From Arthrobacter sp. ISL-28 (GTDB taxonomy: Bacteria > Actinomycetota > Actinomycetes > Actinomycetales > Micrococcaceae), in NCBI RefSeq assembly GCF_018613875.1, contig NZ_JAGGPJ010000002.1:86955-150954 (forward strand): 64,000 nt of DNA. The letters are read 5' to 3'. Positions 33,851 to 42,606 of this stretch are shown one piece after another. Under the pieces are notes generated by a model. That model saw nothing but the letters and a program-made list of their open reading frames with translations. It did no database searches and was not told where the DNA came from. Positions within the stretch are counted from its first letter, which is position 1; every line of letters begins with the position of its first letter. The translations under genes were made by a program, and so were the position numbers.

Positions 33851-34951
33851 ATGCCGGGCCTCATAGTCCACGAATGGTTGGAACAGTACGGCGGGGCGGA
33901 GAAGGTGGCCCAGGAGTTGGCCGCCGTTTTCCCGGATGCAGCAACGGCATGCCTTTGGAACGATTATCCGCAAAATTTTGGGAACCGGGTGGTGCAGGAA
34001 ACCTGGCTGTCCAAAACCCCGCTGAGAAGGCACAAAGGGCTGGCAGCCCTCTTCATGCTTCCCGCGTGGAGGCACCTGGAGGTTTCCGATGTCCCTGACT
34101 GGATGCTCTGCACTTCCCATCTCTTTGCCCACCACGCCCAAATAAAACGCGTCGCCAAGGTTCCAAAGTACGTCTATGCGTATACCCCTGCACGTTACAT
34201 CTGGGCTCCGGGGCTCGACCGCCGAGGGGACTCCCGGCTGACCCGGCTGATGGCAAAGCCTCTACAGAAAATAGATCGGTCGCGGGCCCAGGAAGCCAAG
34301 GCCATCGCGGCAGTGAGCAGCTATGTCCGCCACAGGATTGAAAATACCTGGATGCGCGACTGTTCTGTCATCCATCCGCCGGTCGACGTTGAATACTTTT
34401 CTGTCAGCAAACTTCACGAACTGACGCCCGCAGAACATGATCTGCTGGGCTCACTGTCGGAACCGTTCCTTGTGGGCGCATCCCGCTTCATCCCATACAA
34501 ACGGCTGGACCTGGTAATCGCATTCGGGGCCGCAAACCGGCTCCCCGTTGTACTGGCAGGATCAGGGCCTGAAGAAAGTGCCCTGAGGGAGCTGGCGCGA
34601 ACCACGCTGGTGCCGGTCACCTTCGTGCTGAAGCCCTCACACGCCCTGCTCCGGGAACTGTATGCGAAAGCGTTCGCTTATGTCTTCCCTGCAATAGAAG
34701 ACTTCGGCATCATGCCTGTCGAAGCCAACGCGAGCGGCACGCCTGTGGTGGCAAGCGCCGCAGGAGGCGCCGCCGAAACAGTAGCTCAAGGTGTGTCTGG
34801 CGTCCTATTGGAGGCTTTCTCACCGTCGGAGATGAGGACTGCTGCCGATTCATTGACGTCGTTAAGCGCCAGCAATTGTCAGAGACAAGCAAAAAAGTTT
34901 GATAAAGCGCAGTTTCGAATTGCGGTCAGGAATTGGATCGAGCGACAATGA
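33851..34951 (+). CDS. GT4-family glycosyltransferase (WbaZ-like)
   Basis: A 366-residue GT-B glycosyltransferase. VHEWLEQYGGAEKV at the N-terminus is the WbaZ-type start, and the C-terminal half has the donor-binding site with EDFGIMPVEANASGTPVVA. WbaZ-type enzymes add GDP-mannose- or GDP-rhamnose-derived sugars, which fits the adjacent gmd gene. It is a paralogue of the gene at 36627. Confidence 0.88.
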   Translation: MPGLIVHEWLEQYGGAEKVAQELAAVFPDAATACLWNDYPQNFGNRVVQETWLSKTPLRRHKGLAALFMLPAWRHLEVSDVPDWMLCTSHLFAHHAQIKRVAKVPKYVYAYTPARYIWAPGLDRRGDSRLTRLMAKPLQKIDRSRAQEAKAIAAVSSYVRHRIENTWMRDCSVIHPPVDVEYFSVSKLHELTPAEHDLLGSLSEPFLVGASRFIPYKRLDLVIAFGAANRLPVVLAGSGPEESALRELARTTLVPVTFVLKPSHALLRELYAKAFAYVFPAIEDFGIMPVEANASGTPVVASAAGGAAETVAQGVSGVLLEAFSPSEMRTAADSLTSLSASNCQRQAKKFDKAQFRIAVRNWIERQ

Positions 34952-35081
34952 CCGTCGAGTTGGAGCTACAACATTTATAATCCGCCTTCCTGAGCGCATG
35001 GAACGACGTGCTCGGCTCTGTCTACCACTGCTTCATTCATCCGGCGGAAACCTACGCTTCCTTCAAAAACTGTGAGCCTGT

Positions 35082-36560
35082 CTACGGACTCTTCGCACCA
35101 CGCGACATCCTTATGGTTTCGAAGATCTCCCCGTAGTCTCGGCGGACAGCCGGCACGAGTGCCAAAATCGCCAAGCCTATGACTTGGGCCGCTGCCGCGA
35201 AAAGCACGACCAGCGTAGATGGTAGTCCGTTCACAAGTAGTACCACTATCCACGTCGCGAAGGTGCCCGCTGCGCACACAGTGATAGCGCGGAGGGCAGC
35301 CAAAATCATCGCCCCCGTCGCCAATTGCGAAACTCGCCCCACCCACCAGAGTGAGACGGGCCACACGAACAGGTGAGCGGCAGCGAAACCTACTGCTACA
35401 CCAACTGGCCCAAAACTACTCCCTACGAGAAGAGCAACCAGCCGAACTACACCTGAGAATATCGTGAAACGTAGTAGCTGCGAGGCCAGACCGCGGCTCA
35501 TATAAATCCACCCTCCGGCGGATGCCAGGGAGTTCATCGCCTCACCGAGGGCAATTAGTTGAACATACACAACAGCTTCACCCCATCCGGGCCCTAGGGC
35601 CACGTCCACTACAGCCGGGGCGGCCACGATCAGGGCCCCCGCTGCTGCCAGCAAGGGATAAATCATCACCAACTGTCCCCGCCGGACGAACTGGAGGAAG
35701 CGGTCGTTTTCGTCATGGAGTTTGGCAAGGACCGACAATGAAAGGGTGTCGAGCGGACCCCGCATCTGGTTCATAGGGACCCGCACGAGCTGAAGTCCAC
35801 GGTTGTAGAGACCGACCGGAACCGGTCCGAAGAGTCGGCCGATGAGAATCGCATCAGCGTTGTTCACCACGTAGGTAAATATCTGCGTTGCAAATAGCGG
35901 TAGGCCCATTCCAAAAAGGTGACTCATGTTTTCCTGCCGGCGGTACAACGCAGGCAGCCACCCTGAAAGCATGCAGAAAAAAATAACCGCAGCCAAACCT
36001 CCGACGAGTTGCTGGGCAACAAGGGCCACAGGACCCCATCCCCCTAGCGCAGTCAAGACTCCCGCGGTGAAACCGATGGCCGTAGACGCTAGCTCGGCAA
36101 TGGCCACCCGCCCCAGCTTGAGTCTACGAGTCAGATCGGCTCGATATTGCGTGGTCATTCCCGCTAACAACAAGGATGGTGCCAGCCAAAGAACGATCTC
36201 GGTGAGCTCGGCACGGTTGTAGAAAGAGGCAATGAATGGTGCAGAAGTTGCCGCTATTACAGCTACAGATAGCCCAGCAGCAGAGTTGATCCAAAATAAG
36301 TTGTCACGTTGTCCGCGCGTCAGCGAATGCGTCTGAACAGAAGCGGATGCAAGGCCTATATCCTTGATGATATGCCCGACGCCGACAATTGCGAGAGCCA
36401 TCCCCACCAGTCCATAATCCGATTCGGAAAGAAGGCGCGCAAGAACAACCACCGAGGCCAGTTGTAACACGAACCTTCCGGCCTGCCCCAAGAGGGTTTG
36501 CGCCCCGCTCCTCGCAGCTGTTCGCCCGAGCCCGACAGTTGTGCCAGCCCTCTCCTGCAT
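35082..36560 (-). CDS. polysaccharide flippase (Wzx-like), first copy
   Basis: A 492-residue integral membrane protein with 12-14 hydrophobic segments, of the MOP exporter group (lipopolysaccharide biosynthesis/WzxC type). The start GQAGRFVLQLASVVVLARLL, with SDYGLVGM and IGLASASVQT, is typical. It moves undecaprenol-linked repeat units across the membrane. GGGGGAG lies upstream of the ATG. It converges with the gmd unit. A second flippase is at 62383. Confidence 0.88.
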   Translation of the reverse strand: MQERAGTTVGLGRTAARSGAQTLLGQAGRFVLQLASVVVLARLLSESDYGLVGMALAIVGVGHIIKDIGLASASVQTHSLTRGQRDNLFWINSAAGLSVAVIAATSAPFIASFYNRAELTEIVLWLAPSLLLAGMTTQYRADLTRRLKLGRVAIAELASTAIGFTAGVLTALGGWGPVALVAQQLVGGLAAVIFFCMLSGWLPALYRRQENMSHLFGMGLPLFATQIFTYVVNNADAILIGRLFGPVPVGLYNRGLQLVRVPMNQMRGPLDTLSLSVLAKLHDENDRFLQFVRRGQLVMIYPLLAAAGALIVAAPAVVDVALGPGWGEAVVYVQLIALGEAMNSLASAGGWIYMSRGLASQLLRFTIFSGVVRLVALLVGSSFGPVGVAVGFAAAHLFVWPVSLWWVGRVSQLATGAMILAALRAITVCAAGTFATWIVVLLVNGLPSTLVVLFAAAAQVIGLAILALVPAVRRDYGEIFETIRMSRGAKSP

Positions 36561-36626
36561 CGAAACTCCCCCTTGTTGTCATGCCAAAACTGGCCGCAAG
36601 CATCTCACTAGCTATTGCCAGGCCGC

Positions 36627-37760
36627 CTACTGCTCCATCATCTCGGATACCTCCTGACGAAGGCGTACCCGGAACTTCTCTTCCGAGAAGCTCCCAGCAT
36701 GCGAACGTATTACTTCCGGATCCCAGTCCGCGGCCCTAAAACCACAGACTGCTCCGCGAATTTGCGCAACCGTCGGCGCCTCTATAAACTGTCCCGTCAC
36801 TCCTTCCACGACGGTGTCCAAGTATCCTCCGGAGCGCAACGCTATGGTCGGCTTTCCCCAAGCCGCACCTTCAAGCGGCGTAATGCCGAAATCCTCGTGC
36901 GCCGGTGCTATAACTGCCTGACATAGTGAGTAGGCCCAACGCAATTGGGCTTCGGACAGGTCGGACACGAGCCTTATATTGTGGGGTTGGTTGTGCCGGA
37001 ATCGGGCGGCCAAAGGACCGGCTCCGACTACCAGCAGCGTATGGCTAAGCCCTCGGAACGCTTCAATCACCTTATCGACATTCTTGTACGGCAGCAGGCG
37101 GGATACGACCAAGAAATGTCTACCTAGACCAATAAAGTCTTCGAGACCTGGAATAGGATCCAAGTCCCCGGTGGTATCAACGCTGTGAGGGGGATAGAAG
37201 AGCTTCGCCTGAATATCATATACGTCTTTAATTCGCTGCTGGACAACACTCGAATTCGCCAAATACTTTCCGGCACGACGAGCCGCTTTGGTATCCCAGC
37301 GGGTCAAGTACGGTTTAAGCATCGATAGAGCAAAACCAGCAGGGGAGCGCCAGGTTTCACTTCCCAAATATTGCTCGCTTAGATACAACCATCGTGCGGG
37401 TGAATGGCAATACACAACTACAAGCCCCTCCATACTGAAGCCGTGTGCCCAGCCAGTACTGGACGCCACAACGACATCACCCGGAACCTTGAGTGCCGAT
37501 GCAGCGAAAGGTAGAAACGGCAAAGCGAGCCGGTGGTTGCGCCGGAAAACAGAAACACGGTTCAGGGGAGAAACAACGATGTTGGCATTGCGAAATTCCG
37601 GGTAAGTTCCATCTGGATTATAGAGCGTTGTATAAATCGTTGCATTAGGAAAGGCCCTGTGCATGGCAAGAACAACCCGCTCAGCACCCCCTCGCTGGGT
37701 GAGATAGTCGTGTGCGATCGATACCACGGGCTGTCCGCTTCGCTCTCGCAAAGAATTCAT
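36627..37760 (-). CDS. GT4-family glycosyltransferase (WbaZ-like), second copy
   Basis: A 377-residue glycosyltransferase, paralogue of the protein at 33851: AHDYLTQRGGAERV start, YCHSPARWLYLSEQY, then SRLLPYKNVDKVI and HEDFGITPLEGAAWGKPTIA. A role in adding a 6-deoxyhexose or mannose is likely. It lies in a block of lower GC than the flanks. Confidence 0.87.
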   Translation of the reverse strand: MNSLRERSGQPVVSIAHDYLTQRGGAERVVLAMHRAFPNATIYTTLYNPDGTYPEFRNANIVVSPLNRVSVFRRNHRLALPFLPFAASALKVPGDVVVASSTGWAHGFSMEGLVVVYCHSPARWLYLSEQYLGSETWRSPAGFALSMLKPYLTRWDTKAARRAGKYLANSSVVQQRIKDVYDIQAKLFYPPHSVDTTGDLDPIPGLEDFIGLGRHFLVVSRLLPYKNVDKVIEAFRGLSHTLLVVGAGPLAARFRHNQPHNIRLVSDLSEAQLRWAYSLCQAVIAPAHEDFGITPLEGAAWGKPTIALRSGGYLDTVVEGVTGQFIEAPTVAQIRGAVCGFRAADWDPEVIRSHAGSFSEEKFRVRLRQEVSEMMEQ

Positions 37761-37775
37761 GTATTTACAACCTCA

Positions 37776-38723
37776 TTAAAAGCGAGCACGGGCACGATGG
37801 GGGTAGCGGATGCCCGCCCGTCCAGCAGATTCCACCACCAAGGCCACAAGTTTTTCTGACATCCACACAGGCAAGACTGCGGCGGCGGCATCGACCGTCG
37901 CTCCAGCTCGTCTCAGAGTCGTTTCTGTGGCCAAAGTGCTTGCAACCGTTACCAGTGCTGACCAAACACCTCTATCTGGCGTTGGCACGCCTAAGGCATC
38001 GGGTCCATGCTTGCCAATAAACGTCTCTCGTGCCGCACCTGAGTGCAACGCCCGGTGGGCGCGGACAGACGTAGTGGTTGCGGCAACGTAATGAGGTGTA
38101 GTCAGTGATGGTTCGATTCGTACGGGCACGCCTGAAACCAGGAGACGGTATCCATAGTCAACGTCCTCCCAGCCGTATCTTCGGAACCTCTCATCGTAGC
38201 CACCGATCTCTTGGTGCACGGAACGAAGTACCGAAACATTGCCGGCCCAGTAGCGCCATTGCTCCTCCGAACTGCACGCAACAGCTTCCTTCCGAAACCT
38301 CTCATCAGCAGCACGTCCGTAAACGCGAGCGTAAGTAGTTTCAGGAAAGACGTTCCGGCAAAGACCCACCACACCCACCACGGACTTACTATGCGCCGCG
38401 ATGTGCTTGGAGACGTAGTCGGGCTGGGGCTCGAGATCATCGTCGCACCGGATGAGTACCCTCCCCCGAGCAATTTCCGCTCCAGCATTCAGAGCGGCAG
38501 CCCGCCCTCTGTTCTCAGGTAAGGTCACCTTCCTCAAAGCAACTTCAATGTTGGCAGCAAATCGATCGAGTATTGTTTCGCTGTTATCAGTATCGCCATC
38601 GAGAACTACGATGACTTCGAAGTCGTCAGTGTCTTGACGTGAGAGTGCCGACAAAAGGACAGGCAACCGGCCTGCCCCCCCGCGGGAAGGAACAATTATG
38701 GATGCACCAAGCTCATGACTCAC
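37776..38723 (-). CDS. GT2-family glycosyltransferase
   Basis: A 315-residue glycosyltransferase with an N-terminal GT-A domain (ASIIVPSRGGAGRLPVLLSA) and a metal-binding DxD region (LIRCDDDLEP), then GGYDERFRRYGWEDVDYGYR, which is typical of GT2. The GTG at 38723 is preferred because AAAGGAG lies six bases upstream; it overlaps the acyltransferase remnant. Confidence 0.87.
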   Translation of the reverse strand: MSHELGASIIVPSRGGAGRLPVLLSALSRQDTDDFEVIVVLDGDTDNSETILDRFAANIEVALRKVTLPENRGRAAALNAGAEIARGRVLIRCDDDLEPQPDYVSKHIAAHSKSVVGVVGLCRNVFPETTYARVYGRAADERFRKEAVACSSEEQWRYWAGNVSVLRSVHQEIGGYDERFRRYGWEDVDYGYRLLVSGVPVRIEPSLTTPHYVAATTTSVRAHRALHSGAARETFIGKHGPDALGVPTPDRGVWSALVTVASTLATETTLRRAGATVDAAAAVLPVWMSEKLVALVVESAGRAGIRYPHRARARF

Positions 38724-39280
38724 CGATTCTCCTTTCGTCAACCCGCCGTATTTTACTGTGCCTAACAAGAAAACGCTTCATGGCATTACTCTCACAGTAA
38801 CTGGTGCGCGCAGTTATTCGGCACCGCCTGATCCATAGAAGTAGCAGAACCAAGACGTAAAATAGCATTTCGACAGCAAGAGTCCAGTAAACGTCGACAA
38901 CATTTGGGACCAAGAGCCAGCGCTGCACCAATGAAAAAGTTGAGCATCGTTTCCCATGCGGTGATTTCACCATTCGGGAGCCCAGAAAAATGGATGATCA
39001 CAATCGCTAAAATCAGCGAAAACCAATGTGCCGGATAGAGTCGAGAGACACGAGAAATGACAAAATCGCTCGACTTCGTAACGCGCGCGGCAGACATCAA
39101 GATGACAAACTCACTGATCAAGAAGAAGAGTTGAATACCAAAAGCCACCTGCGGAAACAGAAATGCCGGCTGAGGGTCCTCAGTATAACCTGAGTTGTAG
39201 GCTTCTGTGAAATGATAAACGACCACCGCCAGCGCAGCTATACCTCGAAGCCCATCCAGCTTACTAAATGGCTTTATCAT
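38713..39280 (-). pseudogene. truncated acyltransferase-3 family remnant
   Basis: The N-terminal part of an OafA/YrhL-type membrane O-acyltransferase. The first frame carries KLDGLRGIAALAVVVYHF, FGIQLFFLISEFVILMS and YPAHWFSL, the second (from about 38940) LVQRWLLVPNVVDVYWTLAVE and then loses the rest of the protein. The family Gly in FFxISGF is Glu here. So a frameshift and a lost C-terminal half make it inactive. Confidence 0.75.
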
Positions 39281-40430
39281 TGCTTCTTTGCCCAGTACTC
39301 AGGCCCACAACTTTTCGTGCGGCCCGACTGGTAACTGGTGCCACAGTGTTGATAATAGCGCACGCAATCAAGATAAATCCGGGCAATGAAAGGAACACCT
39401 CACCGAGCTTGGAAGCGCAGACCAAAAGTACAAGCGTTGCCGCCTGGATAATTATTGTCGATTGGGACCGGGAGTTCGCTAGAAATCCACGCAACCCCGT
39501 CCTCAAGTAGAGCCCAAGGACGCTAAAAAGCATGATCCAGCCACCCTCAACATACAGAGCCAGGTAAGAATCATGAAAAAACCACCTGTCACTCTCCATT
39601 ACTACATAGGACTCTCCCAGCCCTAGTCCATACCAAGGTGCGAGGGCAGACTTCTCCACCGCAGCATTCTCGATCCGCTCCCGTAAAATGTCCGAGCCTT
39701 CCCGGTTGCTGAAAATACCGACCTGGGCGAAGTTGCTCTCGACGAACTGCAGGGTTAAAAAGACGATGATAACTAGGACGAGCCGAGGCAGACTCTTGAA
39801 ATGGCGACTCAATACCAGCCACAAGATTCCACAAGCGAACGCTGCCATGGCCGTTCTCGAGCCGGTCAGAAAAACCGCGAAGGCTGCAAGAGAAAGGCAG
39901 AGAACCTGATACTTCCTGCGTCGCAGCCAAACTAGAGTCAACATTGGGATCAAACTGTAATACAGCCCGGCCACATTCTTGTCGCCCAAGTAACCCGTAA
40001 GCACACCTCCATAATTGTTCGGTGCTGCGCCTATGTAGAAGAGCCCAGCATTTATGACCAGCCCCGCGCCCAATCCCTTGAGCCCCGCTGCAATGTCAAT
40101 TCGACCGGTGACGATCCACACAACGAGGACGGCCATAACAGCAAGTCGAAAAGCTCGGCGTGTCCAATCGACCTCGTTATACATGGAACCGAAGGCCAAG
40201 TACACGAGCAGAATAATAAACAGGGGCGCAAACCATGCAGCCGATCCCAGGCTGCGCTGTGGTCGTCGGAATGCGGCGAATCCGATCATGATGATGGCTG
40301 CTACATCACTCGCAGGAATCGCCAGCGGAAGTCCGGGGACGTTGACTCCGTCACAAACGAAAAAACCAAAGAGAACAGCGTCTACGGCCCGTGCTGGCGG
40401 CCTCGGTGCTGCCGTGGCGATGCCGGTCAT
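39264..40430 (-). CDS. O-antigen polymerase/ligase-like protein (Wzy-like), first copy
   Basis: A 388-residue membrane protein with about 11 hydrophobic segments and the large periplasmic loop typical of Wzy/O-antigen ligase proteins. It carries the TGSRTAM segment and GLGLGESYV before FFHDSYLALYVEGGW. It would polymerise repeat units. Its stop overlaps the acyltransferase remnant by 17 bases, and its start overlaps the upstream gene stop by 4 bases. Confidence 0.82.
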   Translation of the reverse strand: MTGIATAAPRPPARAVDAVLFGFFVCDGVNVPGLPLAIPASDVAAIIMIGFAAFRRPQRSLGSAAWFAPLFIILLVYLAFGSMYNEVDWTRRAFRLAVMAVLVVWIVTGRIDIAAGLKGLGAGLVINAGLFYIGAAPNNYGGVLTGYLGDKNVAGLYYSLIPMLTLVWLRRRKYQVLCLSLAAFAVFLTGSRTAMAAFACGILWLVLSRHFKSLPRLVLVIIVFLTLQFVESNFAQVGIFSNREGSDILRERIENAAVEKSALAPWYGLGLGESYVVMESDRWFFHDSYLALYVEGGWIMLFSVLGLYLRTGLRGFLANSRSQSTIIIQAATLVLLVCASKLGEVFLSLPGFILIACAIINTVAPVTSRAARKVVGLSTGQRSNDKAI

Positions 40431-41506
40431 AGGCCGTCAGCCTCGGTGGCTTGCGACTGAAGCAATCCAAGGTCAGCAAACAAGGAATGAAGTCGTTTAC
40501 GCCCCGCTGTAGGCGAGAATCGCGAGTGCCACCGGTTGTATGCCTCTTCAAGAAGCTCCGGAGACGAATCCCTAGCCGCCTTTTGCACCGCGTCGGCAAG
40601 ACGTAGAACGTCGCCGGGAGGCGCTAACCAAGGGTGGTTTGGTCCGGCCACTTCTCGCAATGCACCTGTATCGCTAATTACAAAGGGCGTACGAGCGGAC
40701 ATGGCCTCGGCAATCACGAGGCCGAAAGGCTCGGCCCACACCGACGGGCAGACCATGACGTCGACAAGACCGAAAAAAGATTCCCGGGTCATCCAGCCTC
40801 GGCGGTCAACGAGGTGTTCCACGGGCGCCAAGGCGTCGTGAACTGCCCGCTGGGACGTCTCGTCTACAAAACGCGGTTCTCCCGCCAAAACCAAGCGGTA
40901 GCGCCCTGGCGCTTGCGCATCAAGTTCATGAAGAGCGTCAGCCAACACGTGGACGCCTTTGTCCAAAGAAAGGCGTCCTAAGAACCCAAGCCGTACCACG
41001 TCACCGCTGGCCTTCCCGTTACTGGTTGGAACTGGGTGGACCTCCTCAACCCAGTTCTCGAGAACATGGGTACCGGCAAGCTGGGCAGCCATGAACTGGG
41101 AGGGGACGACTGTGGCGCAAGCGCGCACCTTCGCTACGCGAGCCAGAATAGCTTGTACGCCGAGTGGCACCTGATGCAGATGTACAATGCGGTCAGACAT
41201 CAAGGCAGTAGCCGTGGCCGGAACCAGTCCGTTGCACCACAGGATTCCCTGCCGGTTTCGCCGACGCCAGCGGCGGAGTGCAAGCATGTACGCGCGGCGG
41301 CCGGAAGCAGGCAGCACCACAGTTTCATGCCCGGCCTTCCGGGCCGCATCCACTAGGGCCGACGGCTCCGAGGGCCCGATCAACACTACACGGAGCCCCA
41401 GGCGCTGGATCTCGCGGGCCAGCGCGAGGAGCATGATCTCCCCACCTCCCATGTCCCCGTTGTTCGTGGCCAGGACAATCAGCCCTGTCTGCGCTAGCGC
41501 CGTCAC
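40427..41506 (-). CDS. GT4-family glycosyltransferase
   Basis: A 359-residue GT-B enzyme. LVLATNNGDMGGGEIMLLAL at the N-terminus binds the acceptor, and VWAEPFGLVIAEAMSARTPFV is the donor-binding E-x7-E motif. The start overlaps the stop of the upstream gene by 4 bases. Acceptor and donor sugars cannot be read. Confidence 0.88.
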   Translation of the reverse strand: MTALAQTGLIVLATNNGDMGGGEIMLLALAREIQRLGLRVVLIGPSEPSALVDAARKAGHETVVLPASGRRAYMLALRRWRRRNRQGILWCNGLVPATATALMSDRIVHLHQVPLGVQAILARVAKVRACATVVPSQFMAAQLAGTHVLENWVEEVHPVPTSNGKASGDVVRLGFLGRLSLDKGVHVLADALHELDAQAPGRYRLVLAGEPRFVDETSQRAVHDALAPVEHLVDRRGWMTRESFFGLVDVMVCPSVWAEPFGLVIAEAMSARTPFVISDTGALREVAGPNHPWLAPPGDVLRLADAVQKAARDSSPELLEEAYNRWHSRFSPTAGRKRLHSLFADLGLLQSQATEADGL

Positions 41507-42606
41507 CTCGTCACCTCCGCATACAGTTCCAGAGTGCGTTCAACCATGGCCGTGACTGTCGGCCACGCCTCCGGAAGCCGGGGACGCTCGAAAGGGTCCG
41601 AAGCCTGGCGTTCAATCCTCGCCGCTACGGCTGCCGGATCGTCCACAAACACGAGGCATCGCTCCGGCAGGATTTCCGGGTTTCCGCCTACCGGTGTGGC
41701 TACGACCCCAAGACCCACATTAATGGCGTCGAGCAGGGTGTAAGAGCAGTTCTCCCATACCGACAACTGAACGAGGACATCAGCCGAGGCCATGGCCTGG
41801 TCCGGGTCCAAAAATCCGGGAAAACTCACCGGCCCGTCCAAGCCCAGCTGTTCGGTGAGCTCCTGCAGCTCGGCCAGGTCCGGCCCCTCCCCTGCCACCG
41901 TGAGGGTGGCGGACGGATGGTTGGCCCGCAAGAGTGCGAAAGCACGGAGCAGGTCGGGGATGCGTTTTTCCGGTGCCAGCCGAGAGAAGGACAAAATTCT
42001 TGGCCAGGCGTCCGAGGAAATAACTTCTGTCCTGCGGCTGCCGGCTGCAGACTTTTGGTCCACTCCGTTCGGGACGACCGTGACGGTTTTGCTGGGCTGC
42101 CACTTTTCTGTCATGGCGGACTTGGTAGCCTGAGACACGGCAATAACGGCGTCCGCGCGTTTAAGCCTGGCCCTATGCAACGCCGCTTTGATCCGGGACT
42201 TAAAGCGTGAGCCGTGGTATACGAGGTCATCAGCAGCAACGCCGTGTTCCGTAGTAATCAGTCGCACCCGCGAGTTTGCCGCCAGCACGGTGGCACAGAT
42301 CACATCGGCGTAGGAGAGGTGGCTATGGACAACCACTGGGTTCAGCGCTTGGATGGTCCGCTGAAGCGTTCCGAAAGAGGCGCGGAAGCCTGCGTCCGGG
42401 CCAAAGGGACCTGTGGTCACTGCCGTCTCCAGCTCCCTGAGGCGTACGGCGAGCGGACCTTCCGGGCATAGGACAACCAGCCGCCAGCCGTTCAAGCCGG
42501 CTGCGGCCACATCAAGGACGTGGCGGGCTACGCCGCCCAGATTAGCGACAGGAACCACCCACAAAGCAGTCGGCGGCGCTGTCGTTCCCCCGTTGCTCAG
42601 TACCAT
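41503..42606 (-). CDS. GT4-family glycosyltransferase
   Basis: A 367-residue GT-B enzyme with VVPVANLGGVARHVLDVAAAG at the start and SVWENCSYTLLDAINVGLGVVA in the donor region. Stop overlaps the next start by 4 bases and its own start overlaps the fusion gene stop by 10. No donor can be named. Confidence 0.87.
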   Translation of the reverse strand: MVLSNGGTTAPPTALWVVPVANLGGVARHVLDVAAAGLNGWRLVVLCPEGPLAVRLRELETAVTTGPFGPDAGFRASFGTLQRTIQALNPVVVHSHLSYADVICATVLAANSRVRLITTEHGVAADDLVYHGSRFKSRIKAALHRARLKRADAVIAVSQATKSAMTEKWQPSKTVTVVPNGVDQKSAAGSRRTEVISSDAWPRILSFSRLAPEKRIPDLLRAFALLRANHPSATLTVAGEGPDLAELQELTEQLGLDGPVSFPGFLDPDQAMASADVLVQLSVWENCSYTLLDAINVGLGVVATPVGGNPEILPERCLVFVDDPAAVAARIERQASDPFERPRLPEAWPTVTAMVERTLELYAEVTR

